A stretch of 22,621 nt of DNA. It comes from UBA5266 sp964610025 (GTDB lineage Bacteria > Bacteroidota > Bacteroidia > Bacteroidales > WCHB1-69). This document shows, in pieces, positions 6,875 to 14,798 of the stretch. The number at the start of each line of letters is the position of its first letter. Position 1 is the first letter of the stretch. The position numbers and the translations under genes were made by a program. The stretch is taken from contig CAZSTX010000032.1 of the NCBI GenBank assembly GCA_964610025.1, forward strand, positions 1 to 22,621, given 5' to 3'. The notes beneath the pieces were generated by a model. It had not been told where the DNA came from. It made no database searches and saw nothing but the letters and a program-made list of their open reading frames with translations.

Positions 6875-8773
6875 ATGGAAATAACAAGAACATTTGAGTT
6901 ATTAGATTGGTTATCAGAAAATTACCAAAAAAAAGATATTCTTGCAGGAAAAAAGGATGGGGAATGGATACTTTATAGTACCGATGATTATTATAAATAT
7001 TCTACCCTAATGAGTTATGGATTTCATGAAATTGGACTCCGTAAAGGTGATAAAGTAGTAACCATCATTAATAATAGACCTGAATTTAATATTATTGATA
7101 TGGCACTTAGTATGTTAGGCGTAATACATGTGCCAATCTACCCAACACTTAATGCACGTGATTATGAATATATTATTAATCACTCTGAAGCTAAACTTGT
7201 CATTATTAGCATTCAACAAATCTACAATCGTGTACAACCTGCATTTGTCAAATTAATTCATCAACCTGAAATTTATACATTGGATAAAATCGGTGATGAA
7301 AAAGTTTTATATGAAATTTTAAAAATTGGAATTTTAACTCGTAAAAAGAACGAAGAGGTTATTAATGAGATTAAAAAAACAATACAAACAAATGATATAG
7401 CTACTATTATTTACACCTCTGGTACAACAGGCGATTCGAAAGGAGTAATGTTATCGCATCGTAATTTGATTGCTAATTTTATAGCTCATGCTAAAGCACA
7501 GCCATTAAATCAAAGTCACAGAATAGTTAGCTTTTTACCTTTGTGCCATATTTACGAAAGAAGCATGAATTATGAATACCAATATTTAGGAGTAAGTATC
7601 TATTATGCAGAAAGTTTAGCTACTATAGCAGCCGACATTCACGATGTAAAAGCTCATGGATTTTGTTCTGTGCCACGAATTTTAGAAATGGTATACGATA
7701 AGTTTATATCTGCAGGAAAAGATTTACATGGGATAAAAAAAATAATTTATCTTCTTGCTATTTATCACGGACATAAATATGATTTAAATAAAAATTCTTG
7801 GTATCGGTTTTGGTTAAAAGTATTTGACAAATTGGTTTATGTCAAATGGAGAGAAAAATTTGGTGGCAACAGAATGGCAATTGTATGTGGCAGTTCTGCT
7901 GTGAGAGATAAAATAGTTCGTTTATTTCATGCAGCAGGATTAGAAATTTATGAAGGATACGGATTAACAGAAACTTCGCCAGTTATATCGGTAAATAATG
8001 CCAATACTAAAGAAGTAAAATTAGGAACAGTAGGCAGTATACTTGAAGATGTTGAAGTGAAAATTGCTGATGATGGAGAAATTCTTACAAAAGGACCATC
8101 GCTCATGTTAGGATATTATAAAGATCCTGAATATACTCAGCAAGTGATTGACGAAGATGGTTGGTTTCACACAGGAGATATAGGTTGTTTTGTTGAGGAT
8201 AAATATTTAAAAATTACCGATCGTAAGAAAGAAATTTTTAAACTTTCAGCAGGGAAATATGTAGCACCTCAGCTTATCGAAAATAGATTTAAAGAATCCC
8301 CTCTTATTGTTGATCTTATGGTGATTGGAGAAAATGAAAAATTTACTTCTGCTATTATATCTCCTGATTTTAACTATCTTCACTTTTGGGCGGCTAAACA
8401 TAAAATTCGCTATAAAGACAATACCGAGCTTATTTCTTTGCCCGAAACCCAAAAAAGGCTTCAAAGAGAAATAGATATTTATAACAAAACTTTGGCACCC
8501 CATGAACAAATAAAATCATTTCGCTTAATTGCAGACGAATGGACAGCGCAGACAGGAGAACTTTCGCCAACATTAAAATTAAAACGTAATGTGCTAACAA
8601 AAAAATATCAAACTGTTATTAATCAAATTTATCACAAACAACCTAATACAAACTCTCATGGTTTTAGTTTTAAAAATATTAATTTATCATTAATACAAAT
8701 AAAATCGACTATTGATATAGCAATAAAAAAAACTAGTGAAACATTAAAATCAAATAAAAATAACGAAGAGTAA
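6875..8773 (+). CDS. Long-chain acyl-CoA synthetase (AMP-forming), copy 1
   Basis: This is a 632-residue FadD/FAA1-type member of the adenylate-forming superfamily. It converts a fatty acid, ATP and CoA to acyl-CoA through an acyl-AMP. Visible core motifs are the P-loop YTSGTTGDSKG at 180-190, LPLCHIYERS at 221-230, EGYGLTETSP at 360-369, HTGDIG at 432-437 and DRKKEIFKLSAGKY at 448-461 with the hinge Asp. The last ~40 residues form a polar Asn/Lys/Ser-rich tail absent from copy 2. No signal peptide is seen, and it is probably a peripheral inner-membrane enzyme as in relatives. The next gene starts 12 bp after its stop and encodes a close paralogue, so the pair is an operon. Chain-length preference cannot be read. 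Confidence 0.92.
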   Translation: MEITRTFELLDWLSENYQKKDILAGKKDGEWILYSTDDYYKYSTLMSYGFHEIGLRKGDKVVTIINNRPEFNIIDMALSMLGVIHVPIYPTLNARDYEYIINHSEAKLVIISIQQIYNRVQPAFVKLIHQPEIYTLDKIGDEKVLYEILKIGILTRKKNEEVINEIKKTIQTNDIATIIYTSGTTGDSKGVMLSHRNLIANFIAHAKAQPLNQSHRIVSFLPLCHIYERSMNYEYQYLGVSIYYAESLATIAADIHDVKAHGFCSVPRILEMVYDKFISAGKDLHGIKKIIYLLAIYHGHKYDLNKNSWYRFWLKVFDKLVYVKWREKFGGNRMAIVCGSSAVRDKIVRLFHAAGLEIYEGYGLTETSPVISVNNANTKEVKLGTVGSILEDVEVKIADDGEILTKGPSLMLGYYKDPEYTQQVIDEDGWFHTGDIGCFVEDKYLKITDRKKEIFKLSAGKYVAPQLIENRFKESPLIVDLMVIGENEKFTSAIISPDFNYLHFWAAKHKIRYKDNTELISLPETQKRLQREIDIYNKTLAPHEQIKSFRLIADEWTAQTGELSPTLKLKRNVLTKKYQTVINQIYHKQPNTNSHGFSFKNINLSLIQIKSTIDIAIKKTSETLKSNKNNEE

Positions 8774-8785
8774 AAATAAAGAAAA

Positions 8786-10567
8786 ATGGAAATAACAAGA
8801 ACTTTTGATTTCCTTGAGCAATTAAAAGTAAAATATACACATAAAAAAGATATTTTAGGACAGAAAAAAAATGGGATTTGGCTCAAGTATAGCGTTGATG
8901 ATTATTACGATACGTCTTATATGTTGAGTTATGGGTTTTTAGCTTTAGGCTTACAAGCTCACGATAAAGTTATTACTATCACCAACAATCGTCCAGAGTG
9001 GAATTTTATAGATATGGGATTAGGATTAGCTAATCTAATACACGTTCCTGTTTATCCTACATTAAGTGTTGAAGATTATAAATATATTATCGAACATAGC
9101 GATGCAAAATTAGTTATTATTGGAAATGAAACAATTTTTAATCTTGTAAATCCTGCCATTCAAGCATTAGAACAAAAACCAATTATATATACTATTAATC
9201 TCATTGAAAATCAAAAAAATATAGAAGAAATTAAAATTCTTGGAACCAATACGAAACCTATTTATTCTTCTATTATAGAAGAAAACAAAAAAAATATCAA
9301 AGGCGGAGACATTTGCACTATTATTTATACTTCGGGAACAACAGGCACGCCTAAAGGAGTGATGCTTTCACATCGAGCTATTACCTTTAATGCTATGGCT
9401 CATGGAGATATGCAAGTTATTGACGAACGACATCGCATGCTAAGCTTTCTTCCCCTTTGTCATATTTATGAGCGAAGCATGAATTATTCTTTTCAATATT
9501 TGGGAGTAAGTATTTATTATGCTGAAAATTTAAGCACTATTAGTGCCGATTTAAAAGATGGAAATATTAATGGATTTTGTGCCGTTCCACGTGTATTAGA
9601 AATGATATTTGAAAAGATACGTTCAGCAGGAAAAGACTTAAAAGGAATTAAAAAGAAAATTTATTTTTGGGCTTTTAATGCCGGAATAAAATATGATAAC
9701 AATAAAAAATCTGTTTTTTATACATTAAAATATAAAATAGCAGATAAACTTATTTATTCAAAATGGAGAGCTAATCTAGGAGGAAACGAATTGTTAATAG
9801 TCTCTGGAGGTTCGACAATACAACCAAAAATTATTCGACTTTTTACAGCAGCAAAAATGCGTGTTATTGAAGGTTATGGATTAACTGAGACCTCTCCTGT
9901 AATTGCGGTAAATAGACCTAAAGAAAATCTTGTATTGATTGGATCGGTTGGAAAAATTATTGATGGTATTGAAATGAAATTAGCTGATGATGGTGAAATT
10001 TTGACAAAAGGAATATGCTTAATGAAGGGTTATTATAAAGATTCTGAATACACTCAGCAAGTTATAGACGAAGAAGGGTGGTTTCATACTGGTGATATAG
10101 GAGAATTTACTAAAGATGGTTTTTTGCGAATCATTGACCGTAAAAAAGATATTTTTAAATTATCATCGGGGAAATATATTTCGCCTCAAATGTTAGAAAA
10201 TAAATTTAAAGAATCTCCTTTTATTGAAAATATTATGATAGTTGGTGAAAATCAAAAGTTTGCCTCTGCTTTGATTTCTCCTAATTTTAATTATTTACAC
10301 TTTTGGGGAAGTAAATATAAGTTGCATTATCGAGACAATGATGAGTTAATAGAAAATCCTAAAATAATTCAACGTATAAAAAAAGAAGTAGATATTATCA
10401 ATGCAACACTGGCTCAACATGAGCAAATAAAACGATTTCGTCTTTTACACGAAGAATGGAGTCCCACGACAGGAGAACTGTCGCCTACGCTTAAACTAAA
10501 AAGAGCTGTAATGATGAAGAAATATGAAAAACTTATTAATGAAATTTTCACTTCTCATTTTGATTAA
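8786..10567 (+). CDS. Long-chain acyl-CoA synthetase (AMP-forming), copy 2
   Basis: This 593-residue paralogue of the preceding gene shares the same opening MEITRTF and stays collinear throughout. Its motifs are the P-loop YTSGTTGTPKG at 181-191, LPLCHIYERS at about 222-231, EGYGLTETS at 362-370, FHTGDIG and DRKKDIFKLSSGKY. It has the standard length without the C-terminal tail of copy 1. Side-by-side reading suggests roughly 60% identity, spread evenly, which points to an old tandem duplication with both copies kept under selection. The linker before the P-loop (about 140-170) is the most divergent part and might set substrate choice; that is inference. It converges on the alcohol dehydrogenase with 27 bp between stops. 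Confidence 0.92.
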   Translation: MEITRTFDFLEQLKVKYTHKKDILGQKKNGIWLKYSVDDYYDTSYMLSYGFLALGLQAHDKVITITNNRPEWNFIDMGLGLANLIHVPVYPTLSVEDYKYIIEHSDAKLVIIGNETIFNLVNPAIQALEQKPIIYTINLIENQKNIEEIKILGTNTKPIYSSIIEENKKNIKGGDICTIIYTSGTTGTPKGVMLSHRAITFNAMAHGDMQVIDERHRMLSFLPLCHIYERSMNYSFQYLGVSIYYAENLSTISADLKDGNINGFCAVPRVLEMIFEKIRSAGKDLKGIKKKIYFWAFNAGIKYDNNKKSVFYTLKYKIADKLIYSKWRANLGGNELLIVSGGSTIQPKIIRLFTAAKMRVIEGYGLTETSPVIAVNRPKENLVLIGSVGKIIDGIEMKLADDGEILTKGICLMKGYYKDSEYTQQVIDEEGWFHTGDIGEFTKDGFLRIIDRKKDIFKLSSGKYISPQMLENKFKESPFIENIMIVGENQKFASALISPNFNYLHFWGSKYKLHYRDNDELIENPKIIQRIKKEVDIINATLAQHEQIKRFRLLHEEWSPTTGELSPTLKLKRAVMMKKYEKLINEIFTSHFD

Positions 10568-10570
10568 GTG

Positions 10571-10591
10571 TTTCTTTTTAAAAAAATGAAA
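10571..10591. terminator. Weak AT palindrome between convergent stops
   Basis: The 27-bp space between the acyl-CoA synthetase and alcohol dehydrogenase stops is mostly an imperfect palindrome (TTTC, T-run, A-run, GAAA). It could end transcripts from both sides, but it has almost no G-C pairs. Confidence 0.3.
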
Positions 10592-10594
10592 TAT

Positions 10595-11746
10595 TTATTT
10601 ACATAAATTTAAAATTTCTAATACTTTATCGGGAGTTATATTTCTATTTTCTCCTAATACAGTATTTCTCTTTTGAAAACGTTCAATAATTTCATTGATA
10701 ATATTATCATTGATATTATGCTCTGATAATCTTGTTTTTATCCCAATAGAACGATAAAAATTAGTAGTATGTCTAATAGCTTCATTAATTACATCTTCTT
10801 TATTTTCTCCTGTTATATTCCATACTCTTTTTGCATATTGTAACAATTTTTCTTTTTTGTCATCTCGCATTACTTGCATTAAAGCCGGTCCTATTATAGC
10901 TAAACTTATTCCATGTGTTAAGCCTGTAAGAGCTGTTAATTCATGTCCTATTAAGTGGGTTGCCCAGTCTTGTTTAACTCCCATACCAATAAATCCATTT
11001 AAAGCCATAGTAGCTGTTAACATAAAATTAGCCATTATATCATATTTTTTATGATTTTCTATCAACTGAGGTGCTAATTCTACCAAAGTAACTAATAATC
11101 CTTCAGCAAATCTATCCATTACTATCGATTGATTGATTGTTGTAAGGTATTGTTCTAAAATATGGACAAATGTATCGGCAATTCCTGCCGTAATTTGTTT
11201 TTGAGGTAATGAATAACATGACTCTGGGTCTAAAATAGAAAAAACAGGATAAATTAAAGGATGATGAAAAGCATATTTTTCGCGAGTAGCTTGTTTTGAA
11301 ATCACAGCACCTCCATTCATTTCAGAACCTGTAGCAGGCAATGTTAAAACGGTTGCTAAAGGAACTACATCTTTTATTTTTGTATCATCTAATACAATTT
11401 CCCATGGGTCGCCAGCATAGTGAATGGCGGAAGCTATAAATTTAGTCCCATCAATAACAGAACCGCCTCCAACAGCAAGTAGGTAATCTACATGATGTTC
11501 CCTACATAATGTTACGGCTTCCATTAAAGTTTCGTAAGTAGGATTAGGATCTACACCCCAAAATTCTATATAGTCGTACTGTTTTAATGCTGTTACTACT
11601 TGATTATATACATCATTTTTTTTTACACTACCGCCACCAAAGGTGAGCATTAGTTTTTTATCAGTAGGAATTTGTGTTGATAATTTTGAAATACTACCTT
11701 TCCCAAAAATCAATTTTGTGGGATTATGAAAAGTAAAATTATACAT
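10595..11746 (-). CDS. NADPH-dependent iron-containing alcohol dehydrogenase, YqhD/BdhA type
   Basis: This 383-residue group III alcohol dehydrogenase reduces aldehydes, often short-chain or toxic ones such as those from lipid peroxidation, with NADPH. The N-terminal nucleotide-binding domain shows FGGGSVKKN at 36-44 and GGGSVIDGTKF at 93-103. The metal ligands Asp191, His195, His264 and His278 sit exactly three residues earlier than in E. coli YqhD. Length matches YqhD (387). It stands alone between a convergent neighbour and the second dipeptidase gene, which ends 162 bp upstream. I found no convincing -7 box. Butanol dehydrogenase is an alternative label, and the physiological substrate is unknown. 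Confidence 0.9.
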   Translation of the reverse strand: MYNFTFHNPTKLIFGKGSISKLSTQIPTDKKLMLTFGGGSVKKNDVYNQVVTALKQYDYIEFWGVDPNPTYETLMEAVTLCREHHVDYLLAVGGGSVIDGTKFIASAIHYAGDPWEIVLDDTKIKDVVPLATVLTLPATGSEMNGGAVISKQATREKYAFHHPLIYPVFSILDPESCYSLPQKQITAGIADTFVHILEQYLTTINQSIVMDRFAEGLLVTLVELAPQLIENHKKYDIMANFMLTATMALNGFIGMGVKQDWATHLIGHELTALTGLTHGISLAIIGPALMQVMRDDKKEKLLQYAKRVWNITGENKEDVINEAIRHTTNFYRSIGIKTRLSEHNINDNIINEIIERFQKRNTVLGENRNITPDKVLEILNLCK

Positions 11747-11908
11747 AATAAATTATTTATATAGTAAAAATAGGACACATTTTTTTAGCAATCTATAGAA
11801 AAACAATTGTATTTTAATAATAGAAATAATGTAAATACTATATCTTAATAGTACTTTTATTTAAGACTATCAGAAAAATATCCATGAAAAGTAATATATT
11901 ATTTGCAC

Positions 11909-13369
11909 TTATTTTATTGGAACATTTTTCAATGTTGCTTTCAAAAAGTTCCAGAATTTTTCAACACTTTCGATATGTACTCTTTCGTCGGGAGAATGGG
12001 GGTTGCGAATAGTAGGTCCGAATGAAATCATATCCCAATGGGGATATACTCCTCCTAATAAGCCACATTCTAATCCTGCATGGATAGCTTTTATTTCAGG
12101 AGTTTTCCCATAAAGTTCTTCATATGTTTTTAACATCGTTTTCAGTATAAGAGAATCCATATTAGGTTTCCAACCTGGATAGGCTCCTTCAAATTCTACG
12201 TTGGCATTAATTAAGTCAAACAGAGAGCCGATTTTGTGCATTACAGCCATCTTTGCCGAATCGATAGAGCTTCTTACTAGGCAATTAACAGTAAAATTAC
12301 CATCAATACATTTTACGATTGCTAAATTATTACTTGTTTCAACTAATCCGGGCATTGTATCGCTCATTCTTTCTACTCCGTGAGGGCATACATAAGTAGC
12401 TTTACAAATTTTTACCATTTCATTTTGACTCATAATTTTTGCAGGTAAGCTTGTTTTTTTAACTTGCATCTGCATATCGGGTTCTGTTTTAGCAAATTCG
12501 TTTTTGAACATTTGGTTAAATTTCACCACTTCTGCTTCAAAAGAACTTGCTTCTGTTTCAGGGACTAATACTACGGCAAATGATTCTCTAGGGATAGCAT
12601 TTCTTAAGCTTCCTCCGTTAATTTCGGATATTTTTAAGTCAAAAAAATGGATAGAATGCGTTAAAAATCGGAATAGTAATTTATTTGAATTGGCTCTTCC
12701 AATGTTGATATCCATTCCGCTATGTCCACCTTTTAACCCTGCTACAGACAAGTTATAAGCAACAAATCCTTTAGGAGCATCTATTTGAGGATATTCCATC
12801 GAAACGTTTACATCTACTCCTCCTGCACAACCAACATATAGTTCACCTTCATCTTCAGAATCGAGGTTTAATAATATATCGCCTTCCAATAATCCGGGTG
12901 CTAATCCAAAAGCGCCTGTCATTCCTGTTTCTTCGTCTACGGTAATTAATACTTCTATTGGTCCGTGTTCAATATCAGTTGCTTGTAAAATACTCATTGC
13001 AGCAGCACAACCTATTCCATTGTCGGCTCCTAATGTTGTTCCATTTGCACGTACCCAACCGTCTTTCCCAATTATTGTTTCGATAGGGTCTTTTGTAAAA
13101 TCGTGTACTTTATCTGAATTTTTTTGTGGAACCATATCTATATGTCCTTGCAAAATAATTCCTTTACGATTTTCCATACCTTTAGTAGCAGGTTTTTTTA
13201 AAATTAAATTACCTACTTTATCTTGTTTAACAGAAATATTATATTGTTTTGCCCATTCTATAAGATAAGTTAGTATTTTTTCTTCATGTTTAGAAGGGTG
13301 GGGAATACTACAAATTTTATTAAAGTTTTCCCATAAAGATTGGGGTTTTAATTGTGATAAATTACTCAT
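11909..13369 (-). CDS. pepD: Aminoacyl-histidine dipeptidase, PepD family, second copy
   Basis: This 486-residue paralogue of the enzyme at 3722-5176 is collinear with it over the full length. Its active site is complete: His76 and Asp78 in QGHIDMV, Asp116 in GADNG, Glu146-Glu147 in DEETGM, Asp170 in LNLDSEDEG, and the C-terminal HAGLECG and NPHSPDER blocks. Here the bridging Asp is followed by the usual Asn. Two copies suggest different peptide preferences, possibly for a peptide-fermenting life, but that is inference. Its start lies 62 bp below the clpS stop, so it could be the last gene of the glyS operon or have its own start. A TACGTTTA stretch in this space is only a near match to a -7 box. 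Confidence 0.93.
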   Translation of the reverse strand: MSNLSQLKPQSLWENFNKICSIPHPSKHEEKILTYLIEWAKQYNISVKQDKVGNLILKKPATKGMENRKGIILQGHIDMVPQKNSDKVHDFTKDPIETIIGKDGWVRANGTTLGADNGIGCAAAMSILQATDIEHGPIEVLITVDEETGMTGAFGLAPGLLEGDILLNLDSEDEGELYVGCAGGVDVNVSMEYPQIDAPKGFVAYNLSVAGLKGGHSGMDINIGRANSNKLLFRFLTHSIHFFDLKISEINGGSLRNAIPRESFAVVLVPETEASSFEAEVVKFNQMFKNEFAKTEPDMQMQVKKTSLPAKIMSQNEMVKICKATYVCPHGVERMSDTMPGLVETSNNLAIVKCIDGNFTVNCLVRSSIDSAKMAVMHKIGSLFDLINANVEFEGAYPGWKPNMDSLILKTMLKTYEELYGKTPEIKAIHAGLECGLLGGVYPHWDMISFGPTIRNPHSPDERVHIESVEKFWNFLKATLKNVPIK

Positions 13370-13431
13370 AATTTTTATTGTATTAATATTTTTAAGTCAG
13401 ATAATAAACGTATAAAAGATAAAATTTATTA

Positions 13432-13713
13432 TCATTTTATTATTTTAACTGTTAATCCTCTATCTAACATTGCATTAGCTATAGGTTCAAGTTTTGAATA
13501 TGTTCCATGCATAATATCGCATTTCCCATAATTATGTGTGATAAAAGTACATTGTACTGCTTGTTCGTAGGTGTGATGGCATAGTTCGATAAGTGTATCT
13601 ATTACAAATTCAAATGTATTAAAATCGTCATTTATTAGTAAAAGTGTATAAATATCTTCTAAGAGAGTAATCTCTTCTGCTTCTGAATAATTATTTGGTT
13701 TATTTTGATTCAT
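13432..13713 (-). CDS. clpS: ATP-dependent Clp protease adaptor ClpS
   Basis: This 93-residue protein has the ClpS core after a disordered N-terminal tail. It delivers N-end-rule substrates to ClpA/ClpC-type unfoldases. The substrate pocket pattern is present: LLINDDFNTFEFVI with Asn28-Asp29, and His60 in FITHNYGK. The C-terminal part (LEPIANAMLDRGLTVKI) matches the last helix and strand. The family's common 'G.a.vg.y' stretch appears as GKCDIMHGTY. It starts 7 bp after the DUF4468 gene stop, so it is part of the glyS-dfrA operon; no clpA neighbour is present. Confidence 0.88.
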   Translation of the reverse strand: MNQNKPNNYSEAEEITLLEDIYTLLLINDDFNTFEFVIDTLIELCHHTYEQAVQCTFITHNYGKCDIMHGTYSKLEPIANAMLDRGLTVKIIK

Positions 13714-13720
13714 CGTTTAT

Positions 13721-14281
13721 TTACCAATCGTCTTTGATAATAGGTTTTGGTTCCATTCCTGTTTCAAGGTTTTCCATTAGCTGTTGCATAGCATCGTCTA
13801 TTTGCTGTAAATGTATATAGCGCATCGGGCTCCATTCGGGCTTTGTATTATCAAACCATATTTCAATAGGTTGATTAGCAGCTCCTCGCAAATTAAAGTC
13901 AGTAATAGTGTAACGATAGCGATCTTGCCTTGTTTCAATTTTTAAATTATAATATACATAGCCAGCTGCAACTTGTGTTTTCCCATCACGAGAAGGAGTC
14001 GTTATTTTTATATTAGAAACACACTCTATTAGTTTTTTATTTGCATCTGCTGTTTTAATTACTTGCGATGGATTTTGATAGTATTTTTTTGCCCATTCAT
14101 ATGCACGTTGGTATAATGTGTCGGATGCTCCTTTCATTTGAATAGTAAATTGGTAGGTTATTAATTTTGTATTTTCGTCTATGGGTAAAATAGGTGAAAT
14201 AGGTTCGTCTTTTTTTTGAGCTAAAATACTTATAGTGCTAACAAGTAAGATATATACAATTAATCCAATATTTTTTTTCAT
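13721..14281 (-). CDS. Secreted DUF4468 domain protein
   Basis: The reading frame is open further upstream, but I choose the ATG at 14281 because it gives a proper signal peptide (MKKNIGLIVYILLVSTISILAQ) and starts 7 bp after the dfrA stop; the longer form would run 80 bp into dfrA. The mature part of about 160 residues carries the DUF4468 pattern of Bacteroidota: YQFTIQMKGASDTLYQRAYEWAKKYY, then GYVYYNLKIETRQDRYRYTITDFN. The function is unknown; members are small periplasmic or surface proteins with a TBP-like fold. The rest of its operon is housekeeping (glyS, dfrA, clpS), which does not reveal its job. Confidence 0.8.
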   Translation of the reverse strand: MKKNIGLIVYILLVSTISILAQKKDEPISPILPIDENTKLITYQFTIQMKGASDTLYQRAYEWAKKYYQNPSQVIKTADANKKLIECVSNIKITTPSRDGKTQVAAGYVYYNLKIETRQDRYRYTITDFNLRGAANQPIEIWFDNTKPEWSPMRYIHLQQIDDAMQQLMENLETGMEPKPIIKDDW

Positions 14282-14288
14282 TACTTTT

Positions 14289-14783
14289 TTATTTTTTCTT
14301 TTTAACGTATATTTTATATGAAAAATTATAAATGTGTTTTTCATCGGCGGGGTGCAATATATTTTCAATTAAATCCCAATCATTCCAATTGATTTCAGGG
14401 AAAAAAGCATCGGCATTAGGGAAAAGAGCGTCAATGAAAGTTAAATAAAGTTTGTCACATAAAGGTAAAAATTGTTTATAAATAGAAGCACCTCCAATAA
14501 TGAATGTTTCTTCTGTTTTATTACAAAGTTCTATAGCTTCTTCGATAGAATAAGCCATATGACAACCTTCATATTTTGTTGTTTTATCAAAAGATAAAAC
14601 AATATTTTTACGGTTAGGTAGAGGACGTGTAGGTAAAGATAAATAAGTGTTTTCGCCCATTAATACAGTGTGCTTATTGGTAATTTGTTTAAAACGTTTC
14701 AAATCATTGGATAAATGGCATAATAGTTTGTTTTTTTGTCCAATTTCAAAATTTTTTCCTAAAGCAACAATAATAGATAACAT
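14289..14783 (-). CDS. folA: Dihydrofolate reductase
   Basis: This 164-residue enzyme reduces dihydrofolate to tetrahydrofolate with NADPH. Recognisable blocks are ISIIVALGKN-type start (MLSIIVALGKNFEIG), the catalytic acid Asp27 in LSNDLKRFK, the NADPH-binding VLMGENTYLSLP and NRKNIVLS, and IIGGASIYKQF. The position usually held by Trp next to the active site (LPW) reads LCHL here; I recall similar LCHLP forms in other Bacteroidota. The usual partner thyA is not adjacent. It lies 15 bp after glyS and 7 bp before the DUF4468 gene. The ATT-rich leader has no Shine-Dalgarno. Confidence 0.93.
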   Translation of the reverse strand: MLSIIVALGKNFEIGQKNKLLCHLSNDLKRFKQITNKHTVLMGENTYLSLPTRPLPNRKNIVLSFDKTTKYEGCHMAYSIEEAIELCNKTEETFIIGGASIYKQFLPLCDKLYLTFIDALFPNADAFFPEINWNDWDLIENILHPADEKHIYNFSYKIYVKKKK

Positions 14784-14798
14784 ATTATTTTAGAATTA

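Noticed and set aside
11747..11908. Promoter for the alcohol dehydrogenase
   Set aside because: Only one-mismatch matches to TAnnTTTG (for example TACAATTG on the minus strand) occur, not enough for a call.
14282..14368. Upstream extension of the DUF4468 gene to an earlier ATG
   Set aside because: It would overlap dfrA by 80 bp and put 29 polar residues before a perfect signal peptide; the ATG at 14281 is preferred.
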